DNA of 14,981 nt from an uncultured Ardenticatenia bacterium (GTDB lineage: Bacteria > Chloroflexota > Anaerolineae > Promineifilales > Promineifilaceae), in the NCBI GenBank assembly GCA_937858165.1, contig CALLZA010000005.1, forward strand, positions 1-14,981, in the 5' to 3' direction. Shown here one piece after another: positions 1 to 6,944 of the stretch. Within the stretch, counting starts at the first letter, position 1; every line of letters starts with the position of its first letter. Below the pieces are notes generated by a model, which ran no database searches, was not told the DNA's origin, and worked only from the letters and a program-made list of their open reading frames with translations. Position numbers and translations under genes: made by a program.

Positions 1-3000
1 GGTGTCGGCGCGCGGCCGGGCGGCAAGCCGCGACGGTCTGAGTGGCCGTTGTGCCGCCCGCCGTGCCCGTAAGTTGCAACTGCTGGCGGGCCTGTCCGGC
101 GGCCACTGTCAACTGCCCACGACCGGGGCTGAAATCGCGCAGCTCGACCGTCGCGTCGGCCGCCGCCGCCAGATCGAAGACAAACCAGTCTACCGCGTCA
201 TCGGGCAGGAACGTCTCGCTGCGGTTTACAAACAGTTGAAACGCCTCGGCACAACTGTCATTCGGCTCTTCGCCCCGCCGCGAGACGATCGGCATCAAGA
301 GTCGGGCCGTGGGTGCGGGCAACAGCCTCAGCAACGTCTGGCGTGGGGCACTGGCACCGGTGGCATCGTTCACCGTGAATTCGATGTGGCGATCGTCCGT
401 ATTGGGCTGAGACAAGGTGTTATCATAGGTAACGGTCCGCAGGACGCGTTGGTAGTTGGCAACGCTATCGACACCGGTCAGGCTGAGCACACCGGGGGCC
501 GGATACTTGAGCGTGATGTTGGTCGCGCCGCTCTTGTCGGCTGTCAGCAACTCATCCGACCCGTCCTGCAAATTGGTAATGCGAACCGTCGCGCTGCGCA
601 ACGTTGTGTTATCCTGATCGGCCACAACTAGATCGGGGGCCAGCAAGACAGGCGTGCGATTGATGTAGAACACGATCTCATCGTCGAAGCCCGCGCCCGC
701 ACCGTTGAGATCGAGGTCAGGCAGGTCGTTGACGGGCTGAAGTTGCATCGTCAGTAGAGCAGCAAGCGAACCACTCTGGGCATCGGCGACCGTCACTTCG
801 AACAGACGATCGGCCGCGTCCGGGTCCTGAGACGTATTGTGATAGGCTACAGAGCGCAACACCTGTTGATAGGCGGCTGGCGGCGCCACGCCGCTAAGTT
901 GCAGCACCCCCTCTTCATAAGCGGCGGTGATGCCCGTCGCCCCGACGGTCGCCAGCAACCACTCGGCATCACCATCAATCGGATTGGTCAAGCGGACAGC
1001 GGCTGACGATAACTGAGCACTGTCAATATCGGCCACGATGACACCGGTCATTAGCTTCAACGGCGCAGCGTCTTCCATGTAGAGCAGTGCCACAGTGGGC
1101 AGCCCACTCAGGGTCGGCGCGTCGTTGACCGGCGTGACGTTGGCAACGATGAGACCAGCGTCGGCGCTAAAGGGCGTGTTGCCGCCGGTCTGCGTCGTGT
1201 CAACGCGCTGGCCGGCCACACCGCTCGTCTGATCCCAGGCGCGAAAGGAGAGCTGGTCGGCTGGACCGACGTAGTTGGCCGCCGGCACAAAGCGCAGCCA
1301 GGCCGAATCGGGCAACAGCAGGGACAGCGTGGCCGAGACGACACCCACCGGCTGCCAGTCGGCCGCGCCGCCCGGCGGGTTGACCAGGCTAAACTGCCAA
1401 CTGCCGCGGCTGTTGTCGGCGGCGAAGACGGCCAGGCCCTCCAGCGCGCCGCTGTCGGCATCGCTGATGGGATCGCCGGCGGCGGCCAGCAGAGCCGCCA
1501 GCAACACGCCGGCCGGTTGGGGCGCGTCTTCGGCCACATCCCCCAGCGACAGTGGGCCGCTCGTGGTCAGCACTGGCGCGGTGTTGGCCGCGTTGACGCG
1601 CACGGTGCTGCGGGCGGTGTTGCCCGGCCCGACGCCGTCGTGGGCCACCACCTCGACCACGCGGGCGGCGCTGTCGGGATTGGTGGAGCTATTCTGATAG
1701 GTGATGGAGCGCAACACCTGTTGAAAGGCGGCTGTCGTGTCCGGCCCGGTCAGCACCAGGCGGCCGGTCGTCGGGTCATAGGCCGCAGCGATGATACTCG
1801 TGCCAATGGTGTTGGCTGCCAGCCACTCGGCCGCGCCATCAGGCCGGTTGGTCAGCGTCGCCGTCAACGATTGCAGGTTGGGGTGGTCGGCGTCGCTCAG
1901 CGTGGCGTCGTTGTCGGCCAGCCCCACCGCCGCCCCGCCCTCGAAAAACTGGGGCGAGAAGTCAACCCCCTCTTCTGGGCCGTTAAGGTCGATCAGAGCC
2001 AGATCGTTGATCGGCAAGACCTCGACGGCCACCGTCTCCGATTGGGCGCTGAAGGCTGTCGCGCCGCCATTGATCGACACGTCAATGCCTGTCTGGCCGT
2101 TCTCGCGACCGGCGCTCTGATCCCAGGCACGGAAGACGAAGGTCGCCGAGCCGCTGTAGCCCGGTGCGGGCACGAAACGAACGCGCGACGTTTCATTGAG
2201 GAGAATGGCCGACGTGTTGGACACGGTCGGAAAGGTCAGCCAGCTAGCGCCGGCGGTCAGCGAGTACTGCCAGATGCCGTTGGTCGACACCGCCTCGATG
2301 ATCGCCATGCCCTCCAGCGCGTCGCGGTCCACATCGGTGATGCGATCCTGGCCCTGCTGCTCGGCGCTGGCAATGATGCCCGTGACCGAGCTGCCACTGG
2401 AGTTGAACTCGTCTTCGGGGAGCGGCGGCAGGAGCATTTCGCCACTGTTGTCGAGCACCGGCGCATCGTTGACAGCGTTGATCAACACTGTGCTGACGGC
2501 CGGCGCGCTGACGAGCGTGCCGTCGCTGATGGTGATCTCGACCAAGCGGTCGCTGATGTCGGGGGCTTGCGAACTATTGCCATAGACCAGCGTCCGCAAG
2601 ACCTGCTGATAGTCGGCGATGGGGCGCACCCCTTCGATGGTCAACTCCCCTTTGCCCGGCTGGTACTTCACCGTCAGGCCTGTCACGCCCGGGTCGGCGC
2701 TGAGCGATTCCAGCGCGCCGTCGGGTTTGACCAGGAGCTTGGCCCGAGCGGCGCTCAGCGTCGGGCCGTCGGTGTAGGCGATGGTCAGGCCCGTCGGGCT
2801 GACGATGGCTTTGGGGCCTTCGTCCTCGGTGAATGTCATCTCAAAGTTGATGCCCGACAGGTCACCGTTCAAATCCAGCGTCGGGGCGGTCACCGCGGCC
2901 GCCGGCAGGGCTTGGCGGCTCAGGACAACGAGCGACAGCAGCGCGGCCAGCAGCAGCGCCAGGACAGGGTGGGAAGTGGGTAAGCGATGTCTCACGTTTT

Positions 3001-3004
3001 GCAT
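1..3004 (-). CDS. Secreted repeat surface protein (cadherin-like/Ig-like repeats, PPC-like C-terminus), 3'-truncated
   Basis: An uninterrupted minus-strand frame of about 1001 codons runs from ATG at 3004 to the left edge with no stop, so the C-terminus is missing. The N-terminus (MQNVRHRLPTSHPVLALLL) has a signal peptide ending near residue 37. Four copies of a Y-Q-x-V-L-R-x-x-x-Y-x-N-x-S-x-x-P-D-x-x-x-R motif lie near residues 132, 428, 712 and 851. Two copies of a second module, ending in L/V-R-F-V-P-A-x-x-Y-x-G and F-R-A-W-D-Q, lie near 245-300 and 535-595. Domain junctions carry cadherin-type V-N-D-A-P linkers. After LLMPIVSRR (about 902) comes EPNDSC and LPDDAVDWFVFDL, the start of the C-terminal domain shared with the two other secreted proteins here. 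No catalytic domain was recognised. The role is inferred as extracellular adhesion or surface layer. It follows the SH3b pseudokinase by 68 bases, probably in one operon. The start is uncertain: no good ribosome-binding site is visible, and a GTG three codons in (2995) is possible. Confidence 0.85.
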   Translation of the reverse strand, partial: MQNVRHRLPTSHPVLALLLAALLSLVVLSRQALPAAAVTAPTLDLNGDLSGINFEMTFTEDEGPKAIVSPTGLTIAYTDGPTLSAARAKLLVKPDGALESLSADPGVTGLTVKYQPGKGELTIEGVRPIADYQQVLRTLVYGNSSQAPDISDRLVEITISDGTLVSAPAVSTVLINAVNDAPVLDNSGEMLLPPLPEDEFNSSGSSVTGIIASAEQQGQDRITDVDRDALEGMAIIEAVSTNGIWQYSLTAGASWLTFPTVSNTSAILLNETSRVRFVPAPGYSGSATFVFRAWDQSAGRENGQTGIDVSINGGATAFSAQSETVAVEVLPINDLALIDLNGPEEGVDFSPQFFEGGAAVGLADNDATLSDADHPNLQSLTATLTNRPDGAAEWLAANTIGTSIIAAAYDPTTGRLVLTGPDTTAAFQQVLRSITYQNSSTNPDSAARVVEVVAHDGVGPGNTARSTVRVNAANTAPVLTTSGPLSLGDVAEDAPQPAGVLLAALLAAAGDPISDADSGALEGLAVFAADNSRGSWQFSLVNPPGGAADWQPVGVVSATLSLLLPDSAWLRFVPAANYVGPADQLSFRAWDQTSGVAGQRVDTTQTGGNTPFSADAGLIVANVTPVNDAPTLSGLPTVALLYMEDAAPLKLMTGVIVADIDSAQLSSAAVRLTNPIDGDAEWLLATVGATGITAAYEEGVLQLSGVAPPAAYQQVLRSVAYHNTSQDPDAADRLFEVTVADAQSGSLAALLTMQLQPVNDLPDLDLNGAGAGFDDEIVFYINRTPVLLAPDLVVADQDNTTLRSATVRITNLQDGSDELLTADKSGATNITLKYPAPGVLSLTGVDSVANYQRVLRTVTYDNTLSQPNTDDRHIEFTVNDATGASAPRQTLLRLLPAPTARLLMPIVSRRGEEPNDSCAEAFQLFVNRSETFLPDDAVDWFVFDLAAAADATVELRDFSPGRGQLTVAAGQARQQLQLTGTAGGTTATQTVAACRPAARRH
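852..879. repeat. 28-base intragenic direct repeat, copy 1
   Basis: This segment matches 1707-1734 at 27 of 28 bases. Both copies encode the core of the Y-Q-Q-V-L-R-S repeat motif of the truncated surface protein. The other two protein-level copies, near 2592-2614 and 430-452, are clearly diverged in DNA. Confidence 0.8.
1707..1734. repeat. 28-base intragenic direct repeat, copy 2
   Basis: Partner of 852-879, differing at a single base. Such close DNA identity inside otherwise diverged repeats suggests recent duplication or gene conversion within the gene, or strong constraint on this motif. Confidence 0.8.
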
Positions 3005-3015
3005 GCTCGCGTTGA

Positions 3016-3041
3016 CGTTCGGCCGGCACGCCGCTCGAACG
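3016..3041 (-). promoter_or_regulatory. Imperfect hairpin between the SH3b pseudokinase gene and the surface-protein gene
   Basis: The arms cgttcg (3016-3021) and cgaacg (3036-3041) are perfectly complementary, and between them cggc/gccg can pair as an inner stem. It lies in the 68-base gap, 11 bases before the ATG at 3004. No T-run follows in the direction of transcription, so it is not a standard intrinsic terminator. It could be a leader structure or a chance GC-rich pairing. Confidence 0.3.
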
Positions 3042-3072
3042 GGCGTCTTGTCTGGTCGCCGCCGGCGGCCTC

Positions 3073-4776
3073 CTAGGGCAGCGGCGGCGGCGTCGGTGTC
3101 GGTTCGGTGGCCGGCTCAGTCGGCTCGGCCGTGGGCGGTGGTTCCGGGTCGTCGGGATCGTCACCAGGCTCGTCACCGGGATCGCTGTCGCCCGGCTCGG
3201 CCGTGGACACGGCGCTGACCGTGGGCGGTGCCGTGGGCGATGGCTGGATCGTGGACGTCGGGAAGGGCGTGGCCGGCAAGGTGGCCGCCGCGGGCACAGC
3301 CGCCAGGGCACCGGCGTCATCGGCCTCGACCACCTCGGCCGAAACCCAGCCCAGCCGCTGGTCGGCGGTCAATACGAGAAACCACGGGTTTTCGCGGTCG
3401 TTGTTCCAGGCCAACACCTGCAATATGTCACCGCTGCGCAGGCTGCCGGTGGTGTTGAAAACGACGCCCGGCCCGCGCCGCAAATTGACCTGATTGAGTG
3501 TGACCCGCACCACCGGCACGCGCGTCGGCGCAGCCGTCGGCGGCACGGTCGTGGGCGACGGCGTGGCTGTAGGGGCCGGTGTGGCCGGCGCGGTGGCTGC
3601 TGGCGCGCTCGCAAGCGGCTCTGCGGCGGTGGGTTCGGCAGCCGGGGGCGCGGCCGTTGCCGGAGCCGGCAACTGCCCGGCGGTGGTCGATGATTCTGTC
3701 GGCGCGGCTGTGGGCAGCGCCAGGGTAGGCGAGACGGCCGCCGTAGGTGAAACCGCGCCCGTGTCAGCGGCAACAACGCGGGTCGGCGCGACCAGCGCGG
3801 CCGTCTGGCGCTGCCAGCGCGCGGCTACGGTGGCCGCGACCACCAGCAGGGCCAAAATGAGCAGCGGCAACAGCCAACCCAACGCCCGTCGCGACTCCGC
3901 CGGGCGGTCGGCGCCCAGGCTTAGCCTCGCCTCTTCGGCAACGAGCGCGCCATCGAGCGCCACCAGAAACGCCTCGATGCTCTCATAGCGCCGCCCCGGT
4001 TCGCGCCGCAGACAGCGCTCGACCAGGTCATATGTTTGCCGGCTTAACCCCGGTCGGGCGCGCTCCAACGCCGACGACCGCGCCCGCAGCCGCCCCAGCG
4101 AGGCCTCCTGCAACGTTACCGGCCCGGCGGGCAACTGCCGGCTCAACAACTGATAGAGCAGCGCGCCCAGGGAGTAGACATGACCGGCGGCGCTGACCTC
4201 GCGCCCGGCCCGCTGCTCAGGCGGGCGATAGGCGTCGCGGTCATCTGCCGGCGGCGGTCGGCGGTCGGTGGGGATGAAGAGATCGAGCAGGACAAGCGAT
4301 TCGTCGCTGGGCAGGGCAACGTTCTTGAGCCAGACGTTGTCGGGCTGGAGGTCGTGATGCAGCAGTTCCAAACGCTCGGCCAACACCAGGGCATCGGCCA
4401 ATTGGCGCACGAGCTTCAGGGCGTAGAGGGCATTGACCTGGGTTTCGCGGCGGGCCAACTCGTCAAGCCGTTGAGAAAGGGGGATGCCATCGACGTAGGC
4501 CTGGGCCACATAGGGGTGGCCATCGGCCGTCTTGCCGATGTGGTAGATGGGTGCGATGTTGGGGTGACGGAGCTGGGTGACAGCGCGGGCGCGGTTGACA
4601 AAGCGCCCGGCAAAGGCGTTGTCTTCCGCCGGGCCGGGTCGCACAATGTCCAGCCGCACCAGTCGATCCTCATCGACGTCATAGGCCCGGTACAGGTCAG
4701 TATGGCGCTTCTCGGCGAGGCGTTGTTCTATCTTATACTGATCCAGCAGTTCTTCGAACAAGCTCGCGACAGCCAT
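3073..4776 (-). CDS. Membrane Ser/Thr kinase-like protein (predicted pseudokinase) with external SH3b domain
   Basis: 567 residues from ATG 4776; a TTG at 4791 would add five. Residues 14-275 have a protein-kinase fold pattern: YPIYHIGKT-like beta strands (as PIYHIGK, 76-82), HHDLQPDN (140-147), LLDLF (163-167), PPEQ (185-188) and YSLGALLYQLL (201-211). Key residues deviate. The glycine loop is LAEKRHTDLY with no glycine, VAIK is VRLD (Lys to Asp), HRD is HHD, DFG is DLF, and the subdomain IX Asp is His. Catalytic-loop Asp and Asn remain. One transmembrane segment (about 300-320) is followed by an Ala/Pro/Thr linker, a bacterial SH3 domain (about 424-484; VNLRRGPG ... NPWF ... GWVSAEVVE), then an acidic GD/DP-rich and Pro/Thr tail ending PTPPPLP. 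SH3b domains commonly bind cell-wall peptides. Inferred role: an envelope-sensing or scaffolding pseudokinase. It lies upstream of the truncated surface-protein gene, probably co-transcribed. Confidence 0.88.
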   Translation of the reverse strand: MAVASLFEELLDQYKIEQRLAEKRHTDLYRAYDVDEDRLVRLDIVRPGPAEDNAFAGRFVNRARAVTQLRHPNIAPIYHIGKTADGHPYVAQAYVDGIPLSQRLDELARRETQVNALYALKLVRQLADALVLAERLELLHHDLQPDNVWLKNVALPSDESLVLLDLFIPTDRRPPPADDRDAYRPPEQRAGREVSAAGHVYSLGALLYQLLSRQLPAGPVTLQEASLGRLRARSSALERARPGLSRQTYDLVERCLRREPGRRYESIEAFLVALDGALVAEEARLSLGADRPAESRRALGWLLPLLILALLVVAATVAARWQRQTAALVAPTRVVAADTGAVSPTAAVSPTLALPTAAPTESSTTAGQLPAPATAAPPAAEPTAAEPLASAPAATAPATPAPTATPSPTTVPPTAAPTRVPVVRVTLNQVNLRRGPGVVFNTTGSLRSGDILQVLAWNNDRENPWFLVLTADQRLGWVSAEVVEADDAGALAAVPAAATLPATPFPTSTIQPSPTAPPTVSAVSTAEPGDSDPGDEPGDDPDDPEPPPTAEPTEPATEPTPTPPPLP

Positions 4777-4876
4777 TGGTATTTTCGGCAATGCACTCGT
4801 CAGTTTCTTGGCTCCAACGACTCAATCGCCCGGCCGGCAGCCGAACCAGGCGCGTCCCTCAAGGGTTGGCTCTGCC

Positions 4877-4908
4877 ATTCTAAACGAGTCATATAAAGGT
4901 TAATCTTA
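4877..4908 (-). promoter_or_regulatory. Candidate promoter region for the SH3b pseudokinase operon
   Basis: The 182-base gap 4777-4958 contains an AT-rich patch in otherwise GC-rich DNA. On the minus strand it reads TTAAGATTAACC, TTTATATG, then TAGAAT (4882-4877), which matches the -10 consensus at five of six bases. No good -35 stands at the usual distance, so this is tentative. The rest of the gap holds no gene that I can support. Confidence 0.3.
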
Positions 4909-4958
4909 AGCTGCTCCTGTCCGCGCCACGTCTGGCCATGCCCACGACCGGCCGACCT

Positions 4959-6830
4959 TTAGTCAAATACCACGCGCAGGCCATAGGGATCGGTCGTGTT
5001 CGTCGGCCCGTCGTTGATGATCTGGATGATGTACTGGATCGACTGGCTCTGGCCATCCACGGCCGGGAGTGAGCCGAGGTTGACCGTCTTGTTGAGGGCC
5101 GAGTTCGGGTTGCGACCAAGCAGTTCCAGCGAGCCACACGCGCCCGACCATACGACCAACTGCCCGGCCTGAGGCACAAAGTTGGTCAGTTCGACACTGA
5201 CGTTCCCCTGGCGCGGCAACTCAAAGCGAAAGACGTGCTGAGTTTCCTCAGGCTCAGGCGTATTGGGGTTCGGCCCCTCTGGCGGAAGGAAAGTGAACCG
5301 GCGGTTCAGTGATATGGGAAAGGCATTGCCACAACTGCTGCCCACGGAAACGTCAGCCACACTTGGCATATAGGCAAATTGCCTGGGCAAGGTGGTGATG
5401 TTAACGGTGACGACCGCGCTGTCAGTCAGCGTGCCCGGGCTGAGGTCGTCATCCTTGGCCGTTGCGCTGATGGTGCGCGACTTCTGCTGGCCGGTTTGGC
5501 CGCTCACCACGGCCGAAAAAGAGCAGCCATAGGAAGCGCCGGACGGAATATCTACCGGCACGTTGCACGTCCCACGCTCGTCCAGGTTGCCCAACAGCTC
5601 GTCGCGCAATTCGGTCAGGGTGATCGTGTCCGAGGCGCTGGTGTTGTCTACCCGAACGTTAAAGGTCACGTTACGACTGGGCGGGGGAATCGAGGGCGGG
5701 TCGGCCGTGGCCGACAGGTTCATCGACGCCGGCACGTTGGTGATGGTCACCGTGCCGGTGGTCGTGGCCGTCCTGGTCACATTGCCATGCTTGCCGGTGG
5801 CCGTCAGGTTGACGGCAAAGAGTGACGGCTGACCGGCTACCACGGCCTCGAAAGAGCAGGCGTAACTGCCACCGGCGGGCGGGATGGTCGGCAGCGTCGG
5901 CCGCGGCAAGCACGAGTTTGTGGCCGCCGCGACGGCCGGATTATCGGGGTTGAGCAAGTTGCCAAACTTGTCCGTCGTCAGCGCGGTCAAGGTGATGGGC
6001 ACACTGCCGGAGTTGATCAGAACCACCTGAAACGTCACCGGCGCGCCCGGCTCGGCCACCGATGACGGCTGCGGCGTCAGCCCGGCGGTCATGTCCAGCA
6101 GTTCAACCCAGGCCACGTCGGCCGTGGTCAGCACCTCGCCGCTGGTCAGAGCCGTAGCCCGCACCGTGGCCACCGATGTCAGCGCCGTTTGCACAGCGGA
6201 TTGCTGGCAAACGTAGTCAAAGCTGTCACTGGGGGCCAGGTTGACCGGCACCGCCGGATCGAAGTCGCAATCGTTCATCACGTCGTCATCGACAGTGATG
6301 TTGGTCAGGATGGTGTCGGGGCTGGTATTGAAGACGATGACGGTGAAGAGGGCCGTCGCGCCGGGGCGCACCGTCTGGGTCGTCGGCCGCTTGGTGATGC
6401 GCAGATCGGGCGACAAGACCCGAACGAAGGCATCGCCGACGTGGCTGTCCGTCGCGCCGCCGTCGGCCACGCCGGTCGCCTGGAGCGTATTGAGGAAGCT
6501 GTCTTCGACGTCGGCGCGGGAGCATGTGTAGCTGGCGCTCTGACCGGGGGCCAACGGGCCAAGGCCAGCGCGGTTGCACGATGGCGTAGTGGCGTTGGCA
6601 ACGGTCACGGTTTGCAGCGTGACGGTTCCGGTATTGGTGATGCCGATGGTGAAGGTGGCATCGCCGCCGGCAAAGAACTCCTGCACCCGAGGCTTCTGGC
6701 CGACCAGAATGAGCGGCCCGGCGTCGACCGCAGCATCATCGGCCCGCGCCCCACCCCAGACCACGCCCCACGCCGCCAACACGACGACAACAACACAAAG
6801 CGCGACGAGAGAACTGTTACGACGACTCAC
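4959..6830 (-). CDS. Secreted DUF11/CARDB-like repeat protein with PPC-like C-terminal domain
   Basis: 623 residues from GTG 6830. This start is chosen because GAGGAAG (6845-6839) sits 8 bases upstream; an ATG at 6860 lies inside a hairpin and has no ribosome-binding site. Residues 1-30 form a signal peptide (RR, hydrophobic core, WGGARA-DD). Four repeats of about 100-115 residues follow (about 38-138, 140-245, 247-366, 368-480). They have the DUF11/CARDB pattern P-G-x-x-x-x-F-x-V-x-x-x-N-T-G and each carries a cysteine pair: 85/103, 188/208, 307/325, 422/436. After YMPSV (about 487) comes the shared C-terminal domain with a fifth pair, 500/565. These ten are the only cysteines after the signal peptide, which suggests one disulphide per domain. 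The whole protein aligns in order with about residues 995-1571 of the neighbouring 1571-residue protein. No enzyme signature or sorting motif was seen. Inferred role: extracellular structural or adhesive protein. Confidence 0.9.
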   Translation of the reverse strand: MSRRNSSLVALCVVVVVLAAWGVVWGGARADDAAVDAGPLILVGQKPRVQEFFAGGDATFTIGITNTGTVTLQTVTVANATTPSCNRAGLGPLAPGQSASYTCSRADVEDSFLNTLQATGVADGGATDSHVGDAFVRVLSPDLRITKRPTTQTVRPGATALFTVIVFNTSPDTILTNITVDDDVMNDCDFDPAVPVNLAPSDSFDYVCQQSAVQTALTSVATVRATALTSGEVLTTADVAWVELLDMTAGLTPQPSSVAEPGAPVTFQVVLINSGSVPITLTALTTDKFGNLLNPDNPAVAAATNSCLPRPTLPTIPPAGGSYACSFEAVVAGQPSLFAVNLTATGKHGNVTRTATTTGTVTITNVPASMNLSATADPPSIPPPSRNVTFNVRVDNTSASDTITLTELRDELLGNLDERGTCNVPVDIPSGASYGCSFSAVVSGQTGQQKSRTISATAKDDDLSPGTLTDSAVVTVNITTLPRQFAYMPSVADVSVGSSCGNAFPISLNRRFTFLPPEGPNPNTPEPEETQHVFRFELPRQGNVSVELTNFVPQAGQLVVWSGACGSLELLGRNPNSALNKTVNLGSLPAVDGQSQSIQYIIQIINDGPTNTTDPYGLRVVFD

Positions 6831-6838
6831 GTTTCGGA

Positions 6839-6845
6839 CTTCCTC
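6839..6845 (-). promoter_or_regulatory. Ribosome-binding site that sets the GTG start at 6830
   Basis: The minus strand reads GAGGAAG, then 8 bases, then GTG. This is the strongest Shine-Dalgarno-like site in the window and favours GTG 6830 over the in-frame ATG at 6860. Confidence 0.65.
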
Positions 6846-6885
6846 AGAGTCGGCAGCCATCCCGTGAACGATGGCTGCCGACTCT
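6846..6885 (-). promoter_or_regulatory. Perfect 15-bp stem, 10-base loop hairpin abutting a ribosome-binding site
   Basis: agagtcggcagccat (6846-6860) and atggctgccgactct (6871-6885) are exact reverse complements separated by 10 bases. In the minus-strand transcript the 3' arm ends immediately before GAGGAAG of the 623-residue protein gene. There is no T-run, so a classical intrinsic terminator is unlikely. It may act as a translational or processing element, or protect an mRNA end. Confidence 0.7.
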
Positions 6886-6910
6886 CATACACTCGGTCGA
6901 ACTTCTACCT

Positions 6911-6926
6911 CGGCGTCTTCACGCCG
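6911..6926 (-). promoter_or_regulatory. Short hairpin 18 bases after the giant surface-protein stop
   Basis: cggcgt (6911-6916) and acgccg (6921-6926) pair perfectly around a 4-base loop, with possible outer pairing of acc/ggt. It sits 18 bases downstream of the stop at 6945 and lacks a T-run. It may contribute to 3' end protection or weak termination. Confidence 0.4.
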
Positions 6927-6944
6927 GTCTTACAGCCGCACCCA

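Noticed and set aside
1517..2983. A 488-codon open frame on the plus strand
   Set aside because: It lies antisense to the third secreted protein. Its product is Arg/Gly/Val-rich with no domain, while the minus strand gives a coherent signal peptide and repeats. High GC keeps antisense frames open.
3107..3260. Tandem-repeat array or CRISPR-like structure in GC-rich DNA
   Set aside because: The apparent repetition comes from codons for Pro/Asp/Gly/Glu/Thr in the pseudokinase tail; spacing is irregular and there are no conserved repeats with unique spacers.
3073..4776. Annotating the kinase-like proteins as active Ser/Thr protein kinases
   Set aside because: The VAIK lysine, glycine loop and HRD arginine are missing in both, so activity cannot be claimed from sequence.
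6846..6926. Rho-independent terminator between the two secreted-protein genes
   Set aside because: The hairpins are strong, but neither is followed by a T-run on either strand.
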